A stretch of 64,000 nt of DNA from Symsagittifera roscoffensis (Eukaryota > Xenacoelomorpha > Acoela > Convolutidae): positions 63,843,290-63,907,289 of the forward strand of contig NC_087063.1 of assembly GCF_963678635.1 (NCBI RefSeq), read 5' to 3'. Below the pieces are notes generated by a model, which was not told the origin of the DNA, did no database searches, and worked only from the letters and a program-made list of their open reading frames with translations. Both the position numbers and the translations under genes were made by a program. Below, one piece after another: positions 53,233 to 64,000 of the stretch (within the stretch, counting starts at the first letter, position 1; every line of letters begins with the position of its first letter).

Positions 53233-53666
53233 TACTCCCCGGACTCAAGATCGATGCTCTCATTGCGTGTTGCCGCCTGTCAGTGAGTCCCCAGAATACC
53301 AAGTGTTGCTCAAGATACGGTGCCAGTGGTCATTTACAGAAGTTTTTAGCAGACTTAAGTTTATCTACACCCCAAAATTCACAACCATGTAAAATTGTCA
53401 CACTATCGCTAAACAGCAATCAAAATTTTCAAATACCTGCCCCTTAAATCTCCGCTTTTGAAGCTCATGATTAAAATTTCTTTTGTCCTATCTAATCAGG
53501 AAATTGTCATGCAACATTTTGATTTAAATATTAACTATAGCATTTTAATAACAATACTTTGTTTCGTTAAAATTTCTTTTTCGTGATCTTGGATTTTATC
53601 CGAGTTCACACTCGAGCCCCCTCCTTTCCCTCTCAAGACTCAAGAAAACCACATTGAGCTCCCGGC
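53233..53666 (-). other. 3' UTR of copy 3
   Basis: 434 bp, alignable with the 3' UTRs of the other copies, non-coding. Confidence 0.7.
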
Positions 53667-55389
53667 TCACTTTGTATTCCTAGCCTTCGAAGCGCTAGGA
53701 TCCGATGAATTTGACACCGTGATCTGCCTTAACAGCGCCTCCTCATCATCAGAGCTGATCACGATTTCTTCCCATGCTTTCAATTGTTCGAAGGATCGCA
53801 TCCACTCCTTCTGCTCCTGCAACCTCATTGCCTGATTCGGTAAACCCTTCATTTTCCTTCTGATATTTCTTCATGTGATCCTTCGTCGCCATGTACAACC
53901 AAGATGTCAACGTCGCTCGAAACCACGGAAAGAACCTTATACGTCTCCATACGTGCCTGACTTCCATTGGTATGGCAAATAACTTGCACACAGTCTCAAA
54001 CAACTCAAGTTTCCTGCTGTAATCTATAGCGTATATCGTTTCCGCCGTTGGTGTCTTCGACTCCCTATATTTCGTTACATTTTCCTCGATCCACCGTAAC
54101 GCCAACATCGTACTTACTACCAGGATGGTCACCTTCTGCTGATGTTCGGGTAACCCGATCGACCGAAGTTCTTCTACATCGCACACTTAACAAAGGTTTG
54201 AATGCTCCGGGTACCACACTGTCTGCGCCAAGCAATGGCATGGGCAATCCCCATGTGTAATCTCTATGTTTCGAAGATTGCGTTCTCCCGAGGCTTCCAG
54301 CAGAGGCTCTAGTTTCATCATTTTCTCGTGCGTCATATCGTTTTCCTCCTGCGCTGGAACACTATTCATCGGCTTCCCGATGGCATTCTGTTTCTCAAAA
54401 TTACTCGTGTTTTCGTCCCCCAAGCTCAAGAGTTCTTCTCCCCAGATCTCACTCAAGTCATCTCTTTGTGCCCTTGGCACTGTTCCCAGGATCTTCCTCA
54501 AGATTCTATGTGAATGATGTGACATTGGAGCCAGTCGTACGCACTTGGGTACCGAGAAGGCCTTATCCACTAGTATCCTTGGCTGGATACCTCCACCATT
54601 GCCATGTGCAATGGATAATGGCTCCCACATAGGTTGGCCATTACTGATCCCACCAAGGGCTTTGCATTTACAGGCAGGCCCTAAGCATCGCTCACGGGAA
54701 ATCCCATCTCCGCCTCTAGACCAATCTTCCACCCTCTGATAAGTTTCTGGATGGTTTGCAACGCCGCCGGCCACGACTCCACGCTCAACGCCGTCGCCAA
54801 ATGGTGTTCAGACTCCAGCATTTCCAGTGATTGCAGACTACACATTCTAGAGAAGAACCCCAGCGCCGTTGCTATATTCACTGTAGTGTTCGTATAGCAC
54901 TCAGCCATTATATGCACCTCGCTTTTCTCTCTTTCTGTTCTCTACTGATCCTAGCTTACCCGTTAATTCGCCCGACTCTTTATTCTGTGGTAGGATCAAT
55001 TTGTGTATCACGTCCAACGTTCCCAGATCCTCATCTTTTGTTTGTGTTAGCCTCACTCGTTCCGTGACTTCTTCAATCAAGCTCGCATGGGGATGTGGAC
55101 ACCAGGAGGGTCTCAGCAATTTCGAATCCGTTCCCAAATTCGTAGTCATCATGCCATTTCCATTCCCCATCCTTAATTCCACACTTTTGTTCGAGCGCGG
55201 CACGCTTATCACCTTGGGTGTCGCCTCAATTAGCAGTCCTAGGCTCGGCTTCTCCCTCTCCATTGAATTGATTACGATTATCTTCTCCGTCCAAAATTTC
55301 AAGAGCTCCGTCACCTCGTGATTCCTGTGACCGCTCCCGGCTTCTGAATTCAAGAGAGGACTGTAGGCTATTCCCATCACTCCAGACAC
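53667..55389 (-). pseudogene. ORF2 C-terminal part, copy 3
   Basis: Segments 54901-55389, 54681-54917, 54187-54774, 53749-54186 and 53667-53852 match the end of ORF2 in copies 1 and 2. THGDCPCHCLAQTVWYPEHS is conserved. The cysteine cluster of the other copies is destroyed by a frame change near 54930. About 180 bp encoding the LLTHRNAITTGW region is missing near 53840. Confidence 0.65.
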
Positions 55390-56900
55390 GTATTGATATT
55401 CTCCCTTTTTTTGGGTCTCGAGTATTCCTCAGCTAAAGCTATGTTGCGATGCACATCATGCCCCTCTTCAAATTCCTTGTTGTGGAATCTTCGTATCTCA
55501 TCAAGTTTCCCATGATTCTCTAGGGATTGCATCGAGTCATCCTCCTTCTCGATCCCCGAACTCTGGTACACATTCAGTATGACGGTGGAGACTCTTCGCT
55601 CCATGGTTTTGCTACCCATGGCCTTCTGATGACACGCTTGGACGGTGCTATTAGTCATTACGGACATTATCCACCTCAAGAAACAAGTGGCATCTTTTCT
55701 TCTCGCCAGACTCAAACCGGCGTTGTCTCTCGCGTTTTGTTGTACCAGCATCTGATAGACTTCTAGGCTTTTATTGCCCAATTTCAATTTGTCACATGAA
55801 TTCAAGACCTCCAATTCTATTCCCACTAGGCTCCACGCAAACATCAGTTGTGCCGCGGTTCTAACGAAGGGATTTGCCATCAGAGGCAATGCGGATGAAG
55901 ATGTTCTCCTCGCCTCCTCAAAGTAATTCCGCAACAAGCTCTGCCAAGTCCGCTTTTGCTGACTTCCCAATTCTAACTTGTGGATTTCAGCTTTCTGTTG
56001 AGTAGCCAAATTGCGACGCTTGCGGGACACCCCATGATCAAGCTTCTTCAGACAGTCCTCCAATTCCTTCATCGTCTCTAGGGTCACCCACCAAGGTCGA
56101 GCCGTATTCCTTGTCGCATTCTTCTCAAGAGGGTCGTTGGACACTTGTTTGCCAACAGCCTGATGCTCGCTCGAGATCCATTCTCTGCCAACATCCACTT
56201 CCCATTTTTGTCCATTCGTCGAACCCTTTTTCGAGCCTGCCTTCTGAGGTTTGAAGTCTTCTTCCGTTAGCAGACTTGTCGAGACCTCTATCTCTTTCAC
56301 TATTTCAGCTAGCCTCCTTGGTTCGGAGCTACTCTTGTAGGCTGCCGTCTTCCAACGCGCTAGGATCATGGGGGCAGTCTCGCTCAAGTTCTTCTCCGAG
56401 ACAGCATCCACCGACGTACTGCTCAACTCCTCTACCTGCCGTTTCTTCTTTCGAGACTTCATACCTTTGCTTGGGGGTGTCGTCACTATCATCACAAATT
56501 CGATCTCTCTGTCCCGGTCCGATCCTTCCAACTCTTTCCTCCCCCCTGCTCGAGCCTTAAGGATATTAGTACTTTTAATAATATTACTAGTCTTAACCTT
56601 ATCCTCCCCTTCAACTTTAATTATTTTATCATCAGTTTTTTTCTTCAGAGTAGGGCCGTCTTTACATTCATCATCCTTGGTCTTTTGTCGCATCTCTCTC
56701 AACTTGACCATCTTGCTCAGCAACTCCTTTCTTGCTTTTTCATCCAGCCCGGTGCCCATCAACACCGGTTCCCCAAATTTGACCACCGTGTTCCACAGTT
56801 CTTCCTTGAAGTTCTCTAGAGTGGTCTCACTCTTCGTCTCATGATTAAATTCACTCAAGAAATCCCGCCAAGCCTTCTCACCCAGAGTCCCTAGAAACAT
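55377..56900 (-). CDS. ORF2 C-terminal part, copy 3 (507 codons open)
   Basis: Covers FGEPVLMGTGLDEKARKELL, the Lys/Arg-rich SRKKKRQVEELS, PWWVTLETMKELEDCLKKLD and ANPFVRTAAQLMFAWSLVGI to VYQSSGIEKEDD. Many residues differ from copies 1 and 2, yet the frame is free of stops over 1.5 kb. The start at 56900 is only the first Met; the real frame enters from the upstream segment. A frame change follows near 55390. Confidence 0.65.
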   Translation of the reverse strand: MFLGTLGEKAWRDFLSEFNHETKSETTLENFKEELWNTVVKFGEPVLMGTGLDEKARKELLSKMVKLREMRQKTKDDECKDGPTLKKKTDDKIIKVEGEDKVKTSNIIKSTNILKARAGGRKELEGSDRDREIEFVMIVTTPPSKGMKSRKKKRQVEELSSTSVDAVSEKNLSETAPMILARWKTAAYKSSSEPRRLAEIVKEIEVSTSLLTEEDFKPQKAGSKKGSTNGQKWEVDVGREWISSEHQAVGKQVSNDPLEKNATRNTARPWWVTLETMKELEDCLKKLDHGVSRKRRNLATQQKAEIHKLELGSQQKRTWQSLLRNYFEEARRTSSSALPLMANPFVRTAAQLMFAWSLVGIELEVLNSCDKLKLGNKSLEVYQMLVQQNARDNAGLSLARRKDATCFLRWIMSVMTNSTVQACHQKAMGSKTMERRVSTVILNVYQSSGIEKEDDSMQSLENHGKLDEIRRFHNKEFEEGHDVHRNIALAEEYSRPKKRENINTCLE

Positions 56901-56939
56901 GTCCTTGTTTCCCTCAAACGTGTTCTTCTGCCTCTCTTC

Positions 56940-58063
56940 TTAACTCAACTGTATCATCCCCATGTTGGAAGTCCCGCTTGTCAATGGTAGTTCCATGTTC
57001 TTACGAGGGGATGAGGTCAGAGGTGGCGTGGCAGTGTCCGCCCAATCGTCTCCGCTCAGGTCCTGCAGTAACTCCTGGGCGGTGAAATCCTCCTCAGCTG
57101 GTTTTGGCTTAGGTGTATTCCCCACATCCATTTCCTCTCCTTTTTCACTGAGAGTTTCGTCCATGCTTTCTTCTCCCGACTCGGCTTGCCTCCTCTCAAG
57201 TATCTTCCTAAATCGGTCTACTACGAGGCCGCTTCTCTTGTCCCCAGGGGTGCCTACTGATAGGGGTGAGGGTGTCGCTGGGTCTTGCTTCTTGTATTCC
57301 GTCAGAGCCACATATAACGAGCCTGCCGCATCCAGCTCCTTCCCTTCTTGCTTCATTTCCACCTGTTCTAATCCGTAAGGCGCTCGGTACTTTCTTGTGG
57401 CAAACTTCATCTCGTCATTCAGCGCAATGTGCCCTTCTTCTACGATCATCCTGCCATCATCCCATATTGGTGATGTGTTCTCCAAGCTCGCCTGATCGAG
57501 CGTTCTCAAGATCTCCCGTACCTCCAAAACTTGGGATACGTCTCAATGGGGCCTTCACGTTTTCCCCCCATCATTCACTGCAGTTGCCCCCGGAAGTTAA
57601 ACACCACCAACTCGGGATCTTCCACCTTCCCGAAGAGCACTGTATTACTCATCCGTGCCCTTAGCACCTCTTGTTGACACCAGTTCAGCGCTGTCCCATC
57701 CAACACGCTTATTAAGCTCACGTGCACTACTGAATGGCGGTATGCCGCCACTAGAGGGTCCGGGAAGGCGTACGTCACCGCTGGTCCGTAAGTACAAGTC
57801 ACAACCTCCTCTAGTCCCCTGATCACTCCCACTGGGTCAGACCTTATCGCCAGGCATAGATCGGTCAATAGAGGGATACCACCATTCGCCTCCCTCCATT
57901 CATCTTTCGTCTTTGGGTTCTTTTCTTCACCAGTCATGTGTCGGTTTTGCATCAGAAGATATTCCACCAGTAACGTCTTCAGTCCCGCCGCGCACTTGTA
58001 CGAGTAAGTGTCTATACTTGAGTGGGCCTTTCCCATCGACAGGGGTTCCCCATATCTCGTCAA
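56940..58063 (-). pseudogene. ORF2 middle part, copy 3
   Basis: Segments 57575-58063 (YGEPLSMGKAHSSIDTYSYK onward) and 56940-57527. Compared with copy 2 about 300 bp is missing between them (around 57540), including the GWDPLFIGYTAA segment. Within 57150-57410 the sequence is nearly identical to copy 2, unlike its flanks. The frame ends in TAA at 56940. Confidence 0.65.
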
Positions 58064-59541
58064 TCAATGAAATGACACCAATTCGCCATGAGTCAGGAGC
58101 ACCAGTGCCAGATTCCCATCAATCCGAAGTGTCTCTACACCCCGACTGAACATGTACGCTGGACCCATGTTAAACAGGTACCTTGGGTAAATTAAGTATA
58201 GGGCTAGCAAGAGTCTTATGGGCATGCACAATAGTTCTTTTACAAAGGCCACGAAAATGGTCTCTTTCGCACAAAACACTCCATCCATGTATTTCTTTTC
58301 CCAACAAGGACTCAAGAATTTCAGGATCTCGTGATCTTGCCTCGTCCTCAACTCACCTTTTGCATGCTCCCTCCAGAATCCTCCAATCGTGCCCTCGTTC
58401 GCTGCCGTGACGAACCTAGCCACCGTCATCTCCCTACTCTCGGCTACCTCCAATTGTTCCTCAAGAAATTCCCAGATGTGCTTCACGAGAGGTGGGGCAC
58501 TCTCCCTTGTCTTGTCAGTAGCATTCTCTAGTCTTGGTGTTAGAAACGGCCACCTGCCTCTCTCTTGTGTTAGTCGATACACCATCGATTCCAGATGCTT
58601 TTCAGTCGCAGCCACATTCTTCCTTTCGTTGCTTGGTCCCCTCGATTTGCTGGTGGAGCTCGTGATGGTCAAGTCCATACCTCGTAACCATAGGCTGGCT
58701 GTCAGGTGACTTATTGTTGGGTGGTCATCCCCAATTACCGGACTGAACTTCAGTTGCCTGGCGAGATTCGAGATCTCAAGTAAGAGGACCTCATCCAATA
58801 CAATGAGGATGCTAGAATTCATAGAATCCCCTCAATGCGTGGGACACATCCGCCCACGCCGCTGCCAGTTCCGACTTCCGAAGTCTCAAGTTCGTGGGTT
58901 CCAGCTCCCGATTGAGAGCCGCCATCAGAATCCGCCAAGCGTTCCCTTCGGCTATCAGGACCAAAATGGCATACACAAACTGCAGAGCAGGAGGCATGCT
59001 CGCGTATCCGGGGGACGTTGTGAATACCACTTTCGTCTTGGGTCCAAATCGCGAATAGACACTTTCCTGCACCTCGTTCATCGCGGCAAACAACGTCTGG
59101 ATAGCCTCCCAAATTTTCTTTGGCGTAGGCTCATCGCCTTTCAGCTGCTCTAGAAGCCCAGCCGTATGCAGGTGATCGTTCATTCCTGCGAACAGCAGTA
59201 GCGCTGGTTCACCGAGCATCTCCGACTTTATCGCCACCACCAGGGTCAACATCTGGTTCAATTCTGCACCTGGCAGCGAGTATACCAGAGTTTCTTTCCG
59301 GCCAGAACAACTTGGGAGACGTTCCCTCGAAATCGGATCCCGTCACGATGATAACCCTTGCGGCTGCTGGATCCGCTCTATCGTATTCTGCCAGTGTCTT
59401 GGCCAATTGGGCACTGCCGCAGGGTTTCTCATATCTTGGGTCGTCTGCCAATTTCGCACCCTCGTAAGCGGCGTCTGGTAGTCCCATCTCTTTTGGTTCC
59501 AGCAGCTTGTCTACTACCCTCAGCTGCGCAGGAGTTGCCAA
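58064..59541 (-). pseudogene. Second SGNH-like block and following part of ORF2, copy 3
   Basis: Segments 59209-59541, 58812-59261 and 58064-58822. It shows TGSDFEGTSPKLFWPE, then after a frame change LLLFAGMNDHLHTAGLLEQL and VVFTTSPGYASMPPALQFVY. The block III-like word is GMND here (EMND in copy 2), close to the GxND of SGNH enzymes, which supports a degenerate SGNH fold. LIVLDEVLLLEISNLARQLK and the following region match the other copies. Confidence 0.65.
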
Positions 59542-61150
59542 TCTGATTCTGGCGATACTTGTTCGGTGCTTGGGGGTTCCACTATGAGTCCCGGACTCGC
59601 CAGCAACTTGAGAGGTCTGTAGTTGATCGGCCCCATGACTGATCTCAAATCAGGTCTGTCAAATCAGCCGTCTCCATCATTCTTGCTCTCGAGAAATGCG
59701 TTTCGTGGGATTTTAGCCAGTCTACGCACTGGTGTCGACTCAAATCCTCGTGTGACACGTGCTTGAGCCCCAGGACTTCCGCCAACTCCTGTCTGCACTC
59801 CAGATCCTCCAGGACCAATTCCTTTACTTTCTCCAGATATCGCACTCGGCTTTCCTCCGCTGGTCTCTCCACTTTCTTGTTGTCTACCACTACCACTGAG
59901 GACACTACTGAACTTTGGGGCGTTGATGACTCCGCTTCCTCGGCTTCCATTGGCGTGGAACCCGGTAATCTAGTCCGGCTGCTCCTCGAGCTGTCTCTTG
60001 AGTCGACTCTCGCTCCCAGGCGACTGGACAGGGGTCTTGTGGCAAGGAAAGGGGGATTTGGGGGTGGACCGAATGTGAATTGGGCCGTCTCAAGCAGATC
60101 TGCCTTCAACTCACTTATGTGCCTTTGGAAAACGTCATTCAACCACTCCACACCCCTAGTTCTGTCGAAATGGGCTCCATCTGGTCGGCTACGTCCAGCA
60201 ATCTGACGGGAAGGACACTCCTTTGATGTATCTGCCTAATTATCTCGTTAAGGTTCCGCACTTTCTCGTTCTTTTCCATCGCGTGTTGGTCGGCCTTCAT
60301 GCTGTAAGGGGTGGTGCAAACTGTGAGTATGGCGGGATCCATCTGAATCCGCAACTCCTCCAGGATGCGGCTCACTTTATCATGTAGCCTCATGACTTTC
60401 CTCGATTCCCCTCTGGACACGTCATTGGTCCCCATTATTAGAGTCACTGTGTACATTCTTGCCATCCCTAACATCTCAAGTGATGCCAACATCTGCTGCA
60501 TTGCGGCTCCAGAGAAACTCAAGACTCCAGTCTGCCAGTGCGACTGGATTCGGGTCAGCACCCGTACCAGGCTTTCCCCTACAATCAGGTGAACTGCACC
60601 CTCCGGTGTTTGTGGCTGTGTGTAGTATTCAGCCCGAGACGCGTCATGAAAACAATCCCCTCTAGCCCGCTGCGCCGCGTTCCAATCCATGCGGTTTCTG
60701 CCGTCCGTGTTTTTCTTGTAGCTTGCGATCACCACACTCCTAACCGGTTGCTCCCTCCAAGTCGGGGGTACCTCCCTTCTAGCTGGACTTTCACGACTTC
60801 TTAGCGGTAGCCTCTCATGTAATTCCTTAAGACGCGACGAGCTCTCGCTCACCTGACTGCTGCTCGGGGTTGAGCTCGGGGTATATCCCGGCAGTGCCAC
60901 GTCCATCAATGGGCGTATCGGTTGCGTCTCCAAACCGCGCAGGGAGGACGCTGATTCGGTTGGTATCCAGTCCCTCGTTTATGTGTTCTTGAGCCGCGCG
61001 GTCTAAGTTGAATCGTCCCTCCGACCTGGGAGCCTCATCCACCTCCATACGCGACTCCGGCCTTGAGCCTGCAACAGCTCGCTCAGTCATCCTGGTTTCC
61101 TCTTCCTTTTGCCTGTCGAGCTCTCCTTTGTCGCCGCTGGATCCTTTCAA
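59542..61150 (-). pseudogene. SGNH hydrolase region of ORF2, copy 3
   Basis: Segments 60827-61150, 60139-60933 and 59645-60151, plus a short damaged stretch 59542-59644. Block I reads VGESLVRVL (Asp of GDS replaced by Glu, Ser kept) and block III MGTNDVSR. The block V region around the expected DGIH is lost through a deletion near 60150-60180. This copy of the enzyme is therefore dead. Confidence 0.7.
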
Positions 61151-61758
61151 GTTCCGACTTCAACTGCTCACAATTCGCCGCCTTCTCTTGCACCCTCTGT
61201 TCTTGCTGGTATTCTGCTCTCAACATATCAAGGTCACGACGCGCTTGGTCCCTCTCCAGATTCGCTTGATTTTTCTCGAGCTTCGCGCTATCCCGGTCAA
61301 GATTCGCTTTATTCTTCTCCCTCTGCGCCCTCTCAAGTTCCCTCTTCCGTTTGCTGGGCTCTCGTCATAGAAGGTGGCTTGCTTGTGGACTGGCTCGCGG
61401 ATCTTGCTGATGGTCTGGTCGGCAATGGGAAATCTCCCGCGCCGTACTCAGTGTTGTTGCTCAAGTCAGGATTTCTTGCCAAGTCGAATCCTCTCACCCC
61501 TTCATCCACATTCCAGGACAACCACCTGGTCTGTTCTTGATTGGATATCCCTTCTGTGGTGTAGCAGACCATCAAGACAGCTTCTGTCGCGGACTCCCTG
61601 CATTCACCTTGCTCCTCTAACTGCAGGATGGCATTCAACGTCACTGCCATCCTCTCATCCACTTGGGTGTAGTCCAGGTCCCTCAAGCGTTTGTACAATT
61701 TATCGAGCGTAGGCCTCTTTAGCGCCGCAGGCATGGATTTCCAAAATCGATCTGCCAT
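61151..61758 (-). pseudogene. ORF2 start and coiled coil, copy 3
   Basis: Start codon at 61758 (MADRFWKSMPAALKRPTLDK), open to 61333. Then the coiled-coil part follows out of frame with a repeat unit NLDRDSAKLEKNQANLERDQ. It ends in damage near 61150. An in-frame Met 12 codons upstream exists but lies in the spacer and is not shared with the other copies. Confidence 0.7.
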
Positions 61759-62321
61759 TTTTACAATTTCTAGATTATCTCGCGCACTAACCAACTTGAG
61801 AATTACCGTACCAACTTGAAAATTACCGTACCAACTTGAGAATTACCGTAACAGATTGAGAATTACCGTACTAACTTGAGAATTACCGTACCAACTTGAG
61901 TGTTACCGTACCAACTTGAGTACTTGAGAAATATCTCTTGCGAATGTTGCTGATCGTGAACTTTGTTCAAGACCTTCTATTGTCTTTCCAATGAGTGTGT
62001 TTGGGTCGTCAACTCGATTTAACAAATCAATCTGAGTGTAAAATCCACTTTTTAGACTAAGGTGCTATGTTCCTAACCTAACCACCCCCCCCATTATTGT
62101 AGTTAAAACCTTATCCCTCCATTTGTTTTTCTAAAATAATTCAATTGGAAGTTTTTTAAGAGCATGCAGATTCATTTAATGTTTTAGCACCGTCACTCTT
62201 TAAAGTATAATTGTCATGCCAATTACGTTAAAATCCATCTACCTGCTCCGAGGTCCCCATGTAATCTTACTCGAGATCCCCATGTACCCCCAACTTAAGA
62301 CCTCCGTTGTCCACCCGTAAC
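61759..62321 (-). other. ORF1-ORF2 spacer of copy 3 with expanded 20-bp repeats
   Basis: Non-coding. Between about 61790 and 61925 it contains about seven units like 'ttaccgtaccaacttgagaa' (plus-strand reading). Copies 1 and 2 have two or three related units at the same place just upstream of the ORF2 ATG. Confidence 0.75.
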
Positions 62322-64000
62322 TCAGGCGATACTCAAGTAGTATTTCTTGTGTAGGTGTACCATTATCTCCGTTTCTGCAAAGACCACGTGTAGGATGGCA
62401 TATAACTCCCTTGGGCTCAACTTGCCCCTGTTTGGGTCTTAAACAGGCATCGAGACCTCCACTATCCCTCTTTCAATCATGAAGTCTCTCAGCCTCGTTA
62501 GTGCTAACATCACGTGCTCAGGATCTACCGTATTCCTTTCATTGACCCTCGTCACTAGACGGCACAGGTATTTGCCTGGAACTTGTGCCACTGATGGGGG
62601 AGGCGCAGCCATTCCTCCCAGCCCCGGTCTCTGTCTGAATAGAAACTCCACGTTCTGGTATTCTCTCTTGAAGTCGGCCTCCTGTCTCGATTTGAAGCTC
62701 ATGTCCGCCGTTATACAGATAGCGCTAGTCCGTTCTGACAGAATGAAGTGGCTGTCCGTTATCAAGATGTTCTCAGAGTATTCATTGGGTGTTTCAAGTT
62801 TTGTCTTGAAACTTCGCCCTATGCTAGGCTCAGCCTCCACCTGATCCAATTCCAACCCGTTGGTCTCTCTCACTTCCCTGAGCTTCTTTATCATCAAAAT
62901 TTTGGTGTGGGTAAGTCCTACCCCCACACCTCGGACAAAAATATTTATCGACGTCCCCGTCGATGATGCTGGGTCTAAATTATCTGGTGGTATTTCGAGC
63001 GGCCTGTCTGTTGCCGTCCAACCGAAGAGGGGATCTTCCGTTCTCACGTGTTGTTCTGCTGACACGTCGACCTGCTGGATGCTTTGCCCTTCATCTCCTT
63101 TGCTCTTGACATCACGCATCCACTCTAGTATTCTCAAGTTTGTGTTCTCCCTCCTCTCTATCTCGCTCTGCTCCAGATCTTTTTCTTGTTCTGGTGTGGA
63201 GTAGTCTTCCTTCGGGTAGTGTTCGCTGTCGTTGATGATTTGCCATTCATCGTCTGCCTCCAATTCGCCCACACTCAGTAACTCATCGCCCAATTCATCA
63301 GGCCGTATCTTGTCAATCAAGAAGTCATCTCCGTACCTATTGTACCTCATTCCTGTCCGCTTACGATTACTCCTGGTTCCTGTTGGTATCGGCAAATCTG
63401 GTTCCGTCCATTTTGGCACCTCGTCCTGCTCCGGATTGTTCCAGTCTTCTTCCGCAAAGGATTCCGCCCCTGAGTCCGCTTCTATCTTTTCATTATCATC
63501 CACACTCAAGTCCTCGTTGCCATCATTTTTCTCTCTGGTGCCCTTTTCGTTCACTTCACATGCTGGCTCCAGCAGTAGGTACTCTAGTCCCTCCATGTCC
63601 TTTGGTATACACCAGTCCTCTGGGGATGGGACATGAGGCTTCAGGTTCTCATAATGTGCTGCTCGCCCAGTACTCAAGCGGTAGAACCGTCCTTGTTGAT
63701 GTACTTCAGTTATCATGAATGGTCCTCTCCATTTCTTGAGTAGTTTCTTTGTCCCTTTGTGAGGTAAAACATTCTGGAAGACCCAGACGTATTGGCCCAC
63801 TGCATATGGTTTCGCTTGCAGTATTTTCTCATCGTATTTCTTCCGCTGTCTCATTTGCGCTTGCGCTGTGTTCCTCCTGCAGAGCTCGTTTAGTTCTTGC
63901 TGTCTCTTAACCGCTTCTTTCATATAAGCTTGAGGCGATGTCTTTTTCCCTTCGTATTCTGGGTAAATGAATGTTAGAGGCATCGCTCTTTCCATGCCCG
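62322..64000 (-). CDS. Integrase C-terminus fused to macro-like domain, copy 3 (5' end outside window)
   Basis: One uninterrupted frame from the window edge to a TAA at 62439 links the integrase end (GQYVWVFQNVLPHKGTKKLL, KKWRGPFMITEVHQ) through a long acidic linker (LSVDDNEKIEADSGAESFAE, KIRPDELGDELLSVGELEAD) to the macro-like domain (INIFVRGVGVGLTHTKILMI, SAICITADMSFKSRQEADFK, YLCRLVTRVNERNTVDPEHV). It is the best direct evidence that the domain is part of the pol polyprotein. The TAA at 62439 cuts the last 38 codons, which remain readable down to the old stop at 62322. Confidence 0.85.

Larger units (their letters stand above)
52679..64000 (-). mobile_element. Giant Ty3/gypsy-type element, copy 3, minus strand, partial
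   Basis: Reading leftward on the minus strand from the window edge: the integrase end, macro-like domain, spacer, ORF2, 3' UTR and the first 554 bp of the 3' LTR. Its sequence is clearly more diverged from copies 1 and 2 than those are from each other. The gag to mid-integrase part and the 5' LTR lie outside the window. The LTR's outer end is missing at 52679. Confidence 0.88.

Noticed and set aside
1-64000. tRNA or rRNA genes
   Set aside because: None was recognised by eye; a covariance-model scan would be needed to exclude degenerate ones.

Overview
The window is nuclear DNA of an animal whose species I cannot name. The evidence is a small minus-strand gene for a conserved mitochondrial protein (an SDHAF4-like succinate dehydrogenase assembly factor, 4088-4330), together with typical metazoan transposon debris: a decayed Penelope-like GIY-YIG reverse transcriptase tail and a hAT-type MITE with an 8-bp target duplication. 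Only about the first 4.4 kb looks like ordinary host DNA. It is AT-rich and opens with a degenerate tandem repeat (1-1000).

From 4436 to the right edge the window is a nest of one giant Ty3/gypsy-type LTR retrotransposon family. Copy 1 (5426-28826, plus, 23.4 kb) and copy 2 (29338-52678, plus, 23.3 kb) each have two LTRs of about 0.9 kb. Copy 3 (minus, 52679 to beyond 64000) is cut by the window edge. A 3' remnant of another copy, here called copy 0, lies at about 5116-5425 and 28827-29337. Copy 1 sits inside the last reading frame of copy 0. Copy 0 and copy 2 share the LTR at 29338-30242. Copies 2 and 3 meet tail to tail at 52678/52679, and an inverted LTR end at 4951-5119 may be the missing left piece of copy 3's LTR, so the plus-strand tandem may have inserted into copy 3.

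The family layout is: LTR; candidate primer-binding site; a leader of about 2.6 kb in copy 1 (2.0 kb in copy 2) with a threefold 69-bp repeat, G-runs and a 14-bp minisatellite; ORF1 (gag with capsid and two zinc knuckles, aspartic protease, reverse transcriptase with YVDD, RNase H, integrase with HHCC and D-58-D-35-E, then a C-terminal macro-like domain); an intergenic spacer of about 0.5 kb with 20-bp repeats; ORF2 of about 2,900 codons; a 3' UTR of about 0.44 kb; a short purine-rich tract; and the LTR. ORF2 begins with a coiled coil, carries a complete GDSL/SGNH hydrolase signature and then a second, altered SGNH-like block. Its remaining roughly 2,000 residues I cannot assign.

Every copy carries nonsense codons and frameshifts, so none looks able to move by itself, but long stretches remain open and are conserved between copies. 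The macro-like domain fused behind integrase and the giant esterase-bearing ORF2 are the most novel features.
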